Below are positions 22,120-35,299 of a stretch of DNA of 64,000 nt, in pieces. Below the pieces are notes generated by a model, which worked only from the letters and a program-made list of their open reading frames with translations, had not been told where the DNA came from and made no database searches. This DNA is from Epiperipatus broadwayi (taxonomy: Eukaryota; Onychophora; Udeonychophora; Euonychophora; Peripatidae). A program made the position numbers and the translations under genes. The first letter of the stretch is position 1. Each line of letters opens with the position of its first letter. The stretch is from NCBI GenBank assembly GCA_028023455.1, contig JAQFVV010000012.1, positions 15,702,364 through 15,766,363 on the forward strand, read 5' to 3'.

Positions 22120-24116
22120 TACCCTCCTATTTCATAAATAATTTGGCATAATTTAATTTAATTTAATCTAGTAAATTTAACACATTTTCGATCCAAACAA
22201 AAATACACAGCTAATCTAGTTTACAAAGCATTTTCAGAGTTTTTTGCATGGTAGTCCTAAATGTTCTATCACCTGTTTCAAATATATTAACAGCATTAAA
22301 GTATTTATTATACAATCTAGGTAATCTTACTAATGCTGAATTTTTTAATGTTTCACTTTTAAATTTTGGAATATAATACAAATTTTTTAATCTCATATTC
22401 TTTATCTTCATCTTAAATGATAATGTTGTTTGTCAACTTCTCACATCTATTATACCTGATGTAATTTTTTTTAAGTACTTCATATCAGTATAGATTCATC
22501 TTTTGTAGAGTGCATTGTTATCACATATTATTTCTGATTTAATATATCTTAAAAAATTTTTATAAACCATTTTCAGTGCTGATATATTACTTAATTTACA
22601 TGAGTTCCAGATCAAAGATCCATAATTTAAAATAGGTAAAACCAATGTATGAAACAAATATGCACATGTACTTCTCTTAAACATTTTACAATTTCTGAGA
22701 ATTAAACTTATTATTTTATAACTTCAGTTAAAAATTTTACAATTTCTGAGAATTAAACTTATTTTTTTATAACTTTTTGTAATAATATTTTGAATATTAT
22801 TATTAAATATTCCATTATTATTAAAAATAATACCTAAATCTTTATGATATTCTTTTTTTGAAATACTTTTTGAGTTTAGCATATAATTAAACATACTTGT
22901 AGATGATTTTCTAGAAAACGATATGGTAGAACATTTTTCAATATTAATTTTCATATAGTTTCTTAAATCTTTTGATATCAAACTGCAAAATCTTCTGGTC
23001 ATCAAAATTATTAATAGTTTATACAATTTAATATCATCTGCAAAGCAAAGAATATCAGAACCACTTACACACTGCTCTATATCCATAGAATAAACTGAAA
23101 AAAGTAGTGGTCCGAGTATACTTCCTTGAGGCACTCCAGCATTACTAAAATATGCGTATGATTTTGCAAACCCAAAAGATACAAAATTAGGTCTATTTGA
23201 GACAAAAAATACAAATCACTGCAGAAGTTTACTAATCAATTTAGAGTGATCTACTCAGTCAAATGCTTTGCTTAAATCAAAATAAATCAGATTTAGCTGT
23301 AATCGGTTATCAATTGCATTTGCAATAGCATCTTGAATATGTATCAAATTAGTCTCAACAGATCTACTTGGAATAAAACCATGTTGTGTTTTAGTTAAGG
23401 ATTTACATACTTTATCTATTATCTTATTATACACACATTTTTCAAAGATATTTCCAGTTATACATAATAATAAAATAGGTCTATAATTACCAACATTATT
23501 TGATTTGACTTTTTGGTATTGGTATAACTTTTGCAACTTTCCATGAATCAGGAAAAATACTCTGCTATAAACAGATATTAAAAATATAACAAAGCACTGG
23601 AGCTAGCAGTTCAGCACATCCTTTATAAATAAAAACAGGTAACATATCATATCAAAACTTTTTTTATAGGCTGTTTTATTGCTAATACCATTATAATTTA
23701 ATGAGTCAATAACTATCAAATCATTATTTTTAAAAGCAGTATATGATTTAACTATATACGATTTAGATAGCACATTTTCCCCTGTACATGATGAGAAGTA
23801 GTTGGCAAAATCATCAGTATAAGACTCCTATTGTCAATTGACATTTTATTTTTTACACCAGAATACTTTTTAATGAATGACCAAAAGTAATTTGAATTGC
23901 AATTTATGTTGTCCTCTAGTTTCTCAATATATCTTTTGAAATCAATTTTTAATATGATTTTAAATAATCTTCTAAAATTTATAGTTATTATAACATATTA
24001 TTGATCATGATTTCTTAAACAATTTATGATGCTTATGCTTTTTTTTGTAAATACAAATTAATTTTTTAGAGAACCAAGGATGATATTTTTTAGATGATTC
24101 ATAGCATAATGGTTCA
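22120..24116 (-). pseudogene. LINE B: reverse transcriptase part (Jockey/CR1-like)
   Basis: Minus-strand order: a linker with ESSKKYHPWFSKKLICIYKK (the PWF block preceding RT in CR1/Jockey LINEs), NYRPILLLCITGNIFEKCVY, GFIPSRSVETNLIH, motif A LIYFDLSKAFD, MPQGSILGPLLFSVY, motif C CFADDIKLYK, KDLGIIF, and the C-terminal LVLPILNYGSLIWNSC and LKNLYYIPKFKSETLKNSALVRLPRLYN blocks. Stops and frameshifts split it. A direct duplication of about 45 bp (22683-22728 and 22735-22780) adds damage. The 5' continuation (endonuclease) is at 33013-33800, displaced by the elements at 24117-33012. Confidence 0.88.
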
Positions 24117-24272
24117 TCCCGCTCCTTTAGTCGCATATATATATTTTATGTATATATTTGAGATGCGCGCCTAAGTTATAAAATTTTAACATTTCAATAA
24201 CATTTTTTTAATTATTATTAATTCTTTTTTATTAAATTAAAGTACATAGGTGCGGCTCAGATGTATATATAT
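24117..24272. mobile_element. MITE-like palindromic element, copy 1
   Basis: Terminal inverted repeats TGAGATGCGCGCCTA (24159-24173) and TAGGTGCGGCTCA (24247-24259) enclose about 75 bp of A/T. TATATA tracts flank both sides. Copy 2 is at 42397-42543. The same outer sequence (CCGCTCCTTTA) is kept in both copies. The LINE B sequence stops at its left edge, so this element or the larger composite inserted there. Confidence 0.65.
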
Positions 24273-26343
24273 TGAACCGGATTGATATCCGATTCAATGG
24301 TTTTATTACAAAAATAAAAAATAAAAAACTTAATTTTCGTTCAGTTTCTAATGTTAAAAATTTTTTTAAATATTTAAAAAGAGTACGTGTATTAATACAC
24401 ATACGTGTTTATGTTTAAAATATATATATATAAAATTGATTTTAAAATAGTTTTCTGTTACCGATTGTTTTTACTTTTTTTTTAATCAATTTGTTTAAAA
24501 ACAAGAAGGCTTGATAATTACATACCTGTCTTTTTTATCATTTCTACTCATTCTAAAAGTAGAGGTTTAATTTTATGTTGTTGTTTTTGTTCAAAATAAT
24601 CCTTGGTTAGAATTCTTCATTAAATTGAGCGGGAGATTAAGATTTGCTCCTACCCGGAGGCGTAGAAAATGACAACAAAGCTAGTTTACGTGGGAAATTG
24701 AGTGGAGGTATAAATAACACCAAAAAGTTCATGGATTATTCTAGAGAGCTTTGACCTGTTAAACTTCATACTATTAGTAGTTCGGACATTTAATTTCCTG
24801 AAAAAAAAAACAACTTGCAATTGTTAAAAGACTTTGTTGCTTTACAGGATGTCCAAATATAATACTCTACATTTTGTCATCATCAAAATGCCGTGCTAAC
24901 TTAAACAAAGGATGAATCTCTAACTTCCAACTCTTCTTCAATTATGCCATGAATGTCTAAAACAAATAGGACCCCGTGCCTCTATCTTGCCACTGTTAAA
25001 GAACATAAAAGTGCGCACTCTATGTGAACATTGCTTTACCATAAGGTAAATATTTTTTTTTTATTCTTTCCAAGGTAAATTTTTTTATTTAAATCTCTGC
25101 TCAATCTAATAATCTGTATTCTTAATTAATATTTAACCTCATATTTATTAGCTGTATTTATTTTTTTTATTGTACTTTGCCGTATGTCTTGGAATCTTAG
25201 TTTTAAAATTCCAAGTTTGCTTTCAATTTTATTTATTGCAGAGTGACTAGTGAGTGTGTATTATTATATGCCTAACTTTTATAAATGCTTTAGCAGTCTT
25301 GTGTAATTTTAAATGCTCACCTGTAATTATTTTGTTAACTAATAATTGATTTAAAATGCTGTGTTTGTGCTTATGCAAACCGAAAAATCTTTTGGCTGGC
25401 GATTTTATTGTGTTTATTGTTCTAGTTCCGTATTTGGAGATTTCGTTTCTTCTTTTCTTATGTCTCTGAAATCGGAAACTGGAATTGTTTTTCTTTGTAA
25501 TTTTATAAATCGCCAGCAGGAAGATAATATTTATCCTTTTGTAAATTACCGGTGAAGAGTGTTTCTTTCTTCTAAAGTATTTAATGCTTTAAGATTTTCT
25601 GCTCATATGCATCTCTGATAAACTAACTTATAAAAATCTAGGAATGTTTACATTTAGCTTTCTAGATTTATTTTTGTCTTTTATGTGTGACTGAATTTTA
25701 TCAGAGCATGTACTCAGAACTTAGTTTGTCGATTTATTTATAATTCATTTGCTTGAAGTGCTTGGGCAGACGTAACTGGTTTTCTAAAGATTTACTTGTC
25801 TCCTATTGAGACCTTTAATTATTATTAGTTTTGGCCAATCATTTGGTTGGGTATTCGCCAGTTAATTGTCTGTTTTCCTTTCATTCTAAGTCATATTTTC
25901 ATTTGTTCTTGACGTAAATCAATCCTCTTTGCCTTGAACGTAGCATAAGATGCAGACTCTACTGGCATATGATATTCTTAGTTCCGACACATTTTTCTGG
26001 CCTACAAAAGCTCGCTGGCACTGATTTTGTTGATTTATTTCAAGAGCCTATTGTTTTCATATCTGGGAATGGGAAAACTGCTGTTTGGGGGAATTCCTTG
26101 CTGAAAGAAATTTGCTTCTCCCCCCTCTTTATAATTCGCTATTAGGAGATCAATCCATCTGCCAGAGCATTGAATTTTCGTCTTTCTGGTACATGCCTGA
26201 TATAACTCTATTTGTTATATTATAAACTTTTTCTTATAAGTTATTTTTCTCTTAAATAAAATTTTAAAATATGTTTAAACTTAATCTGGCTGACGTTTGT
26301 CTTAGTGCCCTCTGTGATCAGGATAGATTGAATGTCCGGTACA
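24273..26343 (+). mobile_element. ATATAT-flanked TG...CA element 1 (2.07 kb)
   Basis: The ends are TGAACCGGAT and ATGTCCGGTACA (inverted match CCGGT/ACCGG). ATATAT lies on both sides (24267-24272 and 26344-26349). The otherwise similar locus at 42535-42550 lacks this block, which proves an insertion at this point. It contains TATAAATAA at about 24707 and short ATG frames at 24849 and 24952, but no long ORF. It fits a solo LTR with a 6 bp duplication, or a TIR transposon with TGT/ACA ends. Confidence 0.7.
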
Positions 26344-28503
26344 ATATATTATAGGAGCAAAAATACTAACAAAACATTGATTTTTTTAAAAAATTTATTA
26401 GATGGCATTTTTAAAACTTTATTTTTAAATTGTTTTTCCTATTAAACTGTATATTTTATAAAATCCAAGATGGAAGATGCAACCGTTAATTGTCCAAAAA
26501 TAATTGAAGGGTTGGAAACACTATTGTTTTAATCTGGGGAAGGTATTTTTAATTAAAGTTTTTACTTAAAATAAAATGGGGATTAAGATTAATGATTGTA
26601 CTTTTATTATAAACATTTTTGTGAAATCTATTTCTAATCTGGAAATAAATTTGAATTTATTTTTGTACAGATATCTAACGTTGCATCTTCAAAAACAATG
26701 GATAAAGAAAAAGTAAGAATTTTTTAGATCGGAGATTAGATTTAGAGCTAGAATTAAGAAATTAAAAGCATTCTTTAAATACCTATGCAGGAGTATAAAA
26801 TGGGCCAATTTTAAATCACCAACAGATTAGCTACTATTGAGAGAACTGTGTTGCCCTCAATACTCCACGCAACTTTGAAATCTAAGATAATGATGGAGTA
26901 GATGCCAATCATCTTTCTGACCCTTGTGGGTCCTTTTCCTGCTAATATATCCTCTAACTGCTGCCCTGAAATAAAGGAAAAGCCTAAAGAAGGAACTTTG
27001 GAATATTGATCAGAAGCTTGCCATCACATAAGAACTGCCATGCATGAGCTGGACTTTTTAATATGGACTCTTAAAATGGTGCAAGGTAAATATTTTCAAA
27101 TCACCATCATTGAAACTAAATCTAGCTAGCCTAACTAGTCTCGAATTCTACTATCAAGATTTTTCATGTATTATTTAACTTTGCCTTTTTTTAAATATGT
27201 AAATGTAATTTGCTCTTAAATAATTTCTATAAATTTAATCCTATCTCATATGCTCTAACTTTCTTTAACTTTGGTGCGGTCATTTATTTATAGTTATTTA
27301 TTACTTGATTTTATATGTATGCTTTTATTATTAATATGCCAATCTCAAGCAACCTGGCAAGCTTAATTTCTAAAAATCTTTTCTGTCATTTTTTAACTAA
27401 ACCTCCAGGGATTAGGGTTATTAACGTCCCCTTAAAATATAATGCATTATTAATTAATATGCTCGCCATATTGTTTTTTTTTTTACGAGTCAACATTTTA
27501 TGTTTTAGTATAAAAATTTGTTATTTGTTAATTCTGGACTCTACCAGGGGTGAATCCAAAACTCAAGCTAATTAACACTCTGAAATCATTTAAAATGTTA
27601 TTATTCAATTCTAAAAGGGTGACCCATTAGTTGTTTTCTATAACTACTAGTTGTCTTTTATTTTTCCATACTCTTAAAATATCATATGCTTAAATATTAT
27701 CAATTATAAAATCCATGAAGGTGAGATTGAATTATTTTAAATAGCAGAAAAGGAGGTGGTCAAATCTAAACGTATATTTTAGTAAGTGAAATCTAAATCT
27801 CTCTATATATTGAAACAGTCAGCTTTTCAACCCAACTGTTTTACCTACTATATATGCTATATAGTAGTATTCATACATATAAAGATACCACCAATCCTCA
27901 TATATTTATTAAAAATAATCTTAATAAATCCCGCCTAAATTTAAATCTAAATAATTCAATCATGTATGTGTGCGTATATGTTTAAATATTTACTGAAATA
28001 TTCATTTATATACTCATGATGCCAAAATATAAGCACATATATATATATTATTAATAATTACAAAGTGAAAAACTAATTGTATGTGTAACTTTAGACTACA
28101 TATATCCAAGAATATAAATGTTGATAGATTATAAAACATTTCGTTTTCTATAATTTTATATATTTATTAAATTATATATTTTCAAAATTGTATAATTCTG
28201 CATATATCGGTAAATTAGAACGGTCAGGTTACGTATATAACAAAATGTTTTTCCAAATCTTAGATTTGTTTTTCTGGACACACGGTCACCAGTATAATTA
28301 ATCTTTACTGATATTAGATTAATTAAAAATGTATATTTAGAATAAAACTTGGAAAACGGAATAAATTACGGCCTGTAAATGGGTTAATTTTGACCTATTT
28401 AAGATTTAACATAGCAGGCTCCCGCTATAATTGGTGACTATCTTACGGGCCAGGAAAACAATTCTAAGAAATAAAATAATGAAGCAGAGAGGGGGGATAA
28501 TAA

Positions 28504-28748
28504 TATAAAAAGAATGGCAGCCATCTTTCAAGGCACTTTCTCACTCACAAATTTCTGGAGCTTTTGAAAATATTTGTAATAAGGTTAATAACCAACATAT
28601 CGGGGTAAAGTGGGCTCGAAATCTAGCCTTCTGCCCGATGAACCGCCATCTAAGCCGGGACAGTATGAGTTGACCACTGTCAGAACCTAAAAGATGTCAC
28701 GCTATTCAGAGAACATGCCAGTACAGAGAAAAATCAAGATAAACAACG
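28504..28748 (+). promoter_or_regulatory. promoter, leader and short ATG exon of element 2
   Basis: TATAAAAAG at 28504-28512 is followed about 30 bp later by a CA start (28534). A leader richer in G+C contains in-frame stops. An ATG at 28694 opens MSRYSENMPVQRKIKINN, ending at a possible GTAATT donor (28749). The layout parallels the LTR at 4235-4529. The donor is weaker and there is no second copy, so the coding claim is tentative. Confidence 0.4.
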
Positions 28749-29350
28749 GTAATTACTTCTTCCATTCTAAAATCTTCAACCAATTCCAAATTTAAATGCT
28801 AGCTTAACCTTAAATTAATGGCCATCTTAATATTGTAAATGAAATTTATGTATATTTTATTTTATAATTTTAATCTAAAAACTCACCTAAATTATCAATA
28901 TACAGTTTATCAATATAATAACTGTATTTAAATCCTAAAGCCTTGAACTGATTTTAAAACTGATTTCTAATAAATTAACTGAGTTGCCTGATATAAATAT
29001 AATTGATATGATTTTAAACTGGTTTCTGGTTTCTAATAAGTTAACTGGGTTATCCGATAGAAAATATATTAACTGATATAAAATTATAACTGAGGAAACT
29101 GATTTACTTGATAAAGAACTGATTTAAAAACCTGATTTCTAATTAGTTAATTGATTTTCCTGATGAACAAATTATTGAATGATTTAAAATATTAAATGAT
29201 TTAATGTGTTTCAGTTAATTTAAACTCATCTATAAATGAATTATGATTTATCTAAAATACATGCATTCACACACATCTTTATTAATATAATTGTATGATT
29301 TTATGTTTTGGTTTACTCGCAAAATAATGTTTGATTTAGTTATGTATTAA

Positions 29351-29434
29351 TTTGACTATAAGTAATTAAATGCTATCTATTTCAATTTGCTATTTGACTA
29401 TAAGTAATTAAATGCTATCTATTTCAATTTGCTA
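29351..29434. repeat. exact 42 bp tandem duplication
   Basis: Two identical units beginning TTTGACTATAAGTAATTAAA start at 29351 and 29393. Confidence 0.85.
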
Positions 29435-30909
29435 TAACGTAGAAATTAAATGCGTTAATAAATTTAATAACATATAAAATACAATTAGCTAGTTTTAAAG
29501 TAATAACGAAAATTTCTATGATAATTTATTATTGTCTTAAGTTAATGATAATGTTTGCAGTCATTAATTTCCCAGATAGCGTTATAGAACTAAATCAAGC
29601 ATATTTTAACGAACCTCGCACAAATTTCCTTTTAAAATGAACAATTATCAAACCTCACTTACTTGAAATTTATTTATGATCTAAAATGCATTTCTTAAGT
29701 TAATCTATGCCTAATTTTATTATTATTTAGTTCCGTTATCTTGTTTATGCTATAAAACTTTAAAACTGAACTTTATTCTTAATGAGACTATTAGCGAGTA
29801 TTAAATAAAGATTCGCTCGCATATATATGTAAGTGCGCATATATATATATATATAACACGTATAATTATGTACGAAATAAAAAGCTGTTTTGGAAAGGAT
29901 AAAAGGTATTGAATTAAATATCATTACAAACATATTACTACTCTAAGATAAATTTGCTTTTTAAGTTGATATTTTAAATAAATATTTAGTTAAAGTGATA
30001 AAAATACAGCATAAATCTATAAGTTAGTATTTTAATTCCCCATATGCTGTAATCGTCCTTAAACTAAATAAATCAAAGCCTATATAGATATCTTTGTGGA
30101 TTGGATTCATAAATTCCCTTAATTAGTACTATTAAGAGTACTGTAATTTGAACTGATGTGGGTAGTTTCATGAAAGAAACTTGTATTTTAGCGTCTTAAT
30201 TTTTAAATATGATTATCTAGTCAGTTACGAAGCGCTACGGCGTATTTTCTTATTGCTGTATTTCTTTAATGGTCGCATGGCGTCGCGCTGCACCATTACC
30301 TTTAGTTCAGGCAATTATTTCTTCAGATGGTGACTGGTACACGCTAACCCATTCTGCATTCCTACAATGGAGCATGAGACTCACCCAAAGTGTAAGACTC
30401 CCACATTCTGTTTATTAAAAGGAGCATGAGACTTGTCCAGAGCGTAAGACTCCTATATTCTTATATAAATTGCTCGATCTGCCGAACTAAAATGGCCTCT
30501 TACACCACAGCAATGAGAATCAGTCCCAGGGAACCGTTACCCGGTAAAAATCCCGTGAATAAGGCACATATGAGACGCAAATAAGACTCCGAATTATATG
30601 TTTTTCTTTACGCACTTGTATCTGAAGTCTAACTTCCGTTAATCAGTTCAACCCGCCATTTTTAATTCAGCATTGATCCGAAAGGGAATCCAATCTAAAT
30701 AGCATATTACTGTGTAGAGAATATATTAAAGTTTTCGTTCTAGTTAAATTATGTTAAATTATGTTCTTTCAAATTTTATTATCACTTCCACTAATATGGC
30801 AAATCTAAGACCCTTAATGGCATAAACCTGGCATAGATAACCATGAGCAAAGTCAAATCGTTCTAAATTAAAATTCCGCTCATGCAAAATTTTACTGTAT
30901 TATAATTTT

Positions 30910-31206
30910 ATCACCTGCGAGTGATAGAGATATATATGTATAGCCAAATAAATAATTAATTGTAACCTACAGAATATCACCTGCGAGTGATATGAGGTTA
31001 TATACATATATGTAAAACAGAAATGCAAAACCTCCAAATTTTATCAATTATGTTAGAAGGTTAAAATCACTTATAAGTAAATTAACTTATATATATGTAA
31101 ACCAAACTGCTTAAATCTGTGCATCCAAAATTTGCTATTGATAATGCATCACTTACGTGTGAATCCTTTTGAATTGTAATGTTCCCAAATCACCTGCATG
31201 TGAAAT
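30910..31206. repeat. array of five ATCAC...GTGAT imperfect palindromes
   Basis: Motifs of the form ATCAC-[CT]-T-x(3-5)-GTGA/GTAA start at 30910, 30976, 31066, 31148 and 31189. The first two are ATCACCTGCGAGTGAT exactly. Each is followed at a similar distance by TATATATGTA-like sequence. It looks like a protein-binding array inside element 2. Confidence 0.55.
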
Positions 31207-33012
31207 CAAACCTTTATTTACTCTATTATTGTTTTAAATTGTTATTTACATTGAATTTATTAAATTGAGTTTAAATTTACTTTAGTTTCTTGTCTTGGTC
31301 TTGCTCACCGACTCACTATTATTTAATATTTAGTAATTAAGTTTATAATTTATTGAAATTTTATATATAATTAATAATGATAAGTGTGCCACATGATACC
31401 TATATAAATGTGCTATACAAGATACCCATTGTTACCCGTCTTATGTGCTATTGTTGAGCTACTGCCGGCACTTGAAGAAGAGAAATGCTGCTGTAACCTC
31501 AACTGTGTCATTTGTAAGGTTTTAAGTCTATGAGCAATGGTAGAGGAACTAGGGTTAGGCCAGAGTCATGGCTTCCACCACCATATACCTGGTCGGCCTT
31601 AGGATGATCTATCAGAGGTCTAGATTTTGTTGCGCGAATGCACATATTTGACCGTTACAATATATTACAGCGGCATGGTGTTTTATTTGTCTAGAATATG
31701 GCATTCAAACAAGGGTCATTTATTTTAAAACAGTAATCCTTTTCCATGTTGTTAGTGACATTCATCCATACTGCGTTACTGACATTCGGCCTTATCATCT
31801 TAAATATATACGTGCTTCTAATCTGGGGGTTGTGATAGGTTTCAATCCATAGATTTTTTCTCATTTCCTGATCCATGGACAATTGACCTTCCCAGAACCC
31901 CACTTTTGTAAAAAGGCATCTCGCTTCAGTTATTCCAGTACAGCCTGGGCCATGCCATGCCTATTCACTCTTCTCTAAGCACTGCCTTAAGAAAGAGGGA
32001 CTTAGACTTCGTTCTTGTCCAGCACGACTGTTTCCTCTTATTTCTTCGCCAATGTCAGCACCGCAAACTTCTTTGTATTATTATTTCTTTTGCTTCATGA
32101 CCCAGTTTTAATGCTCTAATATTTAAATTGCAATTTGCTCAAAATATATATATAAATGCCAATTACTTCTAGTTTTATTAATTAAATTTATTTCAGTCTT
32201 ATACAATCTCGCCGTCGTAATTTAGTATTTCTGTATTTAAGAGTATCTGCCTTGGGGAAAATCAAGCATTCTGTCTTTTAAATGTTTTTTTTTTTAATAA
32301 ATATTTTGTCATAAAATTAAATGTAATTTTCAAATATGTTTTATTTATTTTCACGACTGTAATGGCGTGAAAATAGTTTACATTATATCTGTAATGAATC
32401 ACAGAACGCTCCCTGAAATCATATGTTAGTCACCATGTTTCAGAACCGTAAGTCCAAGCGTTAATAGCAATTCTATGTAATCTTTTTAATAATTGATTGG
32501 CATTTTAATACTGTACCCACGGAAGATGTGTGTAAATGTATATATGTTATTTAATTAATAAAGAGCATATGAGAATAGTTCGTGTGAATTTCACTATGTA
32601 ATTACCGTTTGGTGAACCGCTTCCTCATTCATGCACGCACTAATGTATGCAGTTAATTTACCAATAATTTGTCATTATATTAAACTACTAATTTTTATTA
32701 TCTAACTTGTTTGAGTAGTTCAAATTTTTTTTCTCCACTTCCACATGTACCACTATATGTATGCATATTTTAATTAAGTTATATTTAGTTAATATTGAGT
32801 CTCACTGTCTTCTCCGCTCTGCTAATGGGCTGGATTTAATATAAATTCTCATGTGCCATCATTGTTATATTATTCATTAGGTGTTTGATCTGGGGCTTAG
32901 AGAGTGGGTTCGAATCCAGGTTGGTCCCTGACCTAAATCTCAGACTTAATTGGGTTTGAAGTACATTTTGTGAGTTCTAGCTCATGTTAGATGAGTAAAC
33001 ATGTTCTGACAA

Positions 33013-33800
33013 TATAAATTATAATAATCACCAAGTTTATAATTTCTATTTGAAGTTATCATACCCTTATTTAATGATAAGTGTTTGACATAAACAAAAA
33101 ACTCAATTGCTGGATGATGAGTCTTTTTTTAATAATGGCTGTACACTATGTTTCACATCTACATCATTAAAGTTAAGTAAAATAAAATCTAGAATACATC
33201 CATTAATATTTTTTAACTGATTTCTTTGTACTATGCCAGTTATATTCATAAATTCTATAATTCTTTGACTTTTATTTACTTCATTATTGCATAATTCAGT
33301 TGTTTCATCTGCTGTCTTTAATATCGTGCATTAAAGTCACCACTGATCAAAATATTGTGCTTATAATTAAGTAACTATTTTTCCAATTTCTTCAAATCAT
33401 TATTTAGTTCAATTATATTAATATAAAGAGGAATATATATATTACCAACCAAAAACAATAAGATTCTAATATCATATCAGTCCAAATAGAATCAACAAAA
33501 TTCAGTTATATTTTTACTTGCTTTGTTACAATGTTGTTTTTAACAGCCAATAAAACACTTTCATCTCTTGAAAGCTTAGAGTTTACACGATCATGTCTAT
33601 ATAGTAAATATCTATGATCCACAATCTGATCAGTAACAAATTGATCATTCAACCATGTTTCTGTCAATGCTGTTAGATCATATTCTTTTGCAAGAATATC
33701 ATATTTCAATAACTGACATTTAGTGTTTAACCCTCTAACATTTTGCATATAGCAACAGAAATTGTTACTTTTATTAATTAACTTCTTATTACCATTGTTA
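33013..33800 (-). pseudogene. LINE B: endonuclease part
   Basis: The minus strand encodes the start of an APE-type endonuclease: CYMQNVRGLNTKCQLLKYD and DLTALTETWLND (the catalytic Glu in TET), then DESVLLAVKNN. Further on are IILDFILLNF-type sequence with VDVKHSVQP, the usual end of this domain, and HHPAIEF in place of SDH. The frame is broken in several places. It joins logically to the RT part at 24116, which is now 8.9 kb away because of the nested elements. Confidence 0.85.
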
Positions 33801-34060
33801 TGTGAAAATTTTTTATATTAATAATAATAATTTTTTTTTATACTCGTAGTTCTTTAATTGGCATCTTCAACTTTGAGCTAATTGACGAGGGAAATAATTT
33901 TCTCCAGGTGGCGAATCATTTAAGACAATGCATCCATTGTTTTATCTCACTTTTTAATAATAATAATAATAATGACTCTTCTTGTAAAATTTGCACGCAC
34001 TAACAATGCCAAACAATGAAATATTATTATGGATTCGAATCCCCTTCATGAATATTTAAA
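33801..34060. other. AT-rich spacer with (AAT)n
   Basis: Contains a short (AAT)7-like run at about 33956-33974. No gene seen. Confidence 0.5.
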
Positions 34061-34084
34061 TGTTTTATTTAAAGAACCGTTTTC

Positions 34085-34325
34085 ATGCTTATCCTGCATA
34101 ATTCTAGTAAGAAAATTCACTTGTTGAATGAAGTTCATTTCATTTATATCAAATCTCTTTTAATCCAGATTAGTATTCAAAATGATGTTAAGAAGAGAAT
34201 AAATCGTTTTTTAGATTTTATTAAAAATGATCATTCTTATAATGAACAAAATTCTTTTCATTTTAAACTTTGATATCAGTTTCAGAATTAATTAAGAAAT
34301 GGTTTTAAGTTGTTGTTTTTTTTTG
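34085..34325 (+). repeat. left arm of a 1.4 kb inverted repeat
   Basis: It is inverted relative to 35300-35520. Both arms can be read as a similar peptide (IQISIQNDVKKRINRFLDF here, IQISIQNDVGKRINCFLGF in the other arm), followed by FIKN-x-HS-x-N. Identity is roughly 80% by eye. It may be the long TIRs of a fold-back transposon, or two inverted copies of a decayed ORF. Confidence 0.7.
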
Positions 34326-35299
34326 TAACCATGGAGGATTTGTAACCCTTTTGCTTTGACATAGTAATATTTAAATTTTACTAAAAAAAAAAAAAGGAAG
34401 AGAAAAAATATTGAAAATTAATTATTAGATCTTAGACTAGATATTAGACAAATTAAATTTAAAAATAGATTATAATTTCCGGTGTGTTAATTGGAATGCA
34501 TGCATATCAATTTTAAAATGCTACTTCGTGAAATTGAATTTAGTTTAAATCCATTTATTTGTCTAATAATATTTTATAGCCAGATTATTAGTTAAAAGTA
34601 TTTAAAATAAGTGAATACATGACCTTCTAATAGTAAAAATTAATATTTTTCAAAAGTATAATCTCATTATTTATTGATTTTAAATAAGTTGAAAAAAAAT
34701 TATTTGAAAGTTATTGGAAATTTTTACTAATTGTCATGTGGAATTCAAAATAGATTGCCATTAGATAATTTTACTTCCTGTTTCCTGATTGGTGTAGGAA
34801 ATTAATACTAGATGTCATAAAACAAAGGTGTGGCTAACCAACGGTCCATCAAAATATTGATACTATAAATATTTAATACATACATCAAAAATGTTCTTCA
34901 ACTTCATCAAACATCTAAAAAAGCATTACAAGGCACTTGAAGCTTGGCCTTTATTTTAAATTTTTCAAACTTAGAGTGTTAATTCTTTTATAAATGTTTA
35001 TTTTGTTAAACAGAAATGTTTAGATAAAAAGCTAACAGTATTGAGATTTCCTATTTAACCGGATCAGGAGAATTTTAAAATTTAGCAAAGATGCTAATTG
35101 AAAGTCGACAATGTCTATTCTTTAATTGTTATAAAATGTACAGAAACCATATGCTCAGAAAGAAAAAGGCTGAAGTAATATTTTTTCATATTAAACTTTC
35201 AAACACACTTTATACTAAATTGTTCTTATTATTTTTTAACCTTTAGTGAAATTATGTTTCAACCTACCACTGATAAGTTTCTAGAAATTTTTTTTTTAT

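Larger units (their letters stand above)
27811..31659 (+). mobile_element. ATATAT-flanked TG...CA element 2 (3.85 kb)
   Basis: The ends are TGAAACAGTCAG and TTTGACCGTTACA, imperfect inverted repeats. ATATAT is at 27805-27810 and 31660-31665. It is absent at the corresponding place in element E copy 2 (around 44000), so the insertion is certain. It carries a TATA promoter (28504), a GC-rich leader, a short ATG frame, degenerate tandem repeats (28940-29170), a 42 bp exact duplication (29351-29434) and a palindrome array (30910-31206). No long ORF. Confidence 0.75.
26350..33012 (+). mobile_element. element E, copy 1, interrupted at 27811-31659
   Basis: Sequence 26350-27804 matches 42544-43990, and 31666-33012 matches 44020-45450, at moderate divergence. 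So this is one 2.8 kb element with a later 3.85 kb insertion. Shared blocks include AAAATCCAAGATGGAAGATG (26459 and 42640), a segment with ACCCTTGTGGGT, and a right part with GGTTCGAATCC (32907-32917). The right end is decayed (CTGACAATAT). Its left edge abuts the right ATATAT of element 1. Confidence 0.75.

Noticed and set aside
30360-30470. CRISPR-like short repeats
   Set aside because: Only two similar ~45 bp units (GGAGCATGAGACT) without regular spacers, in a eukaryotic element.
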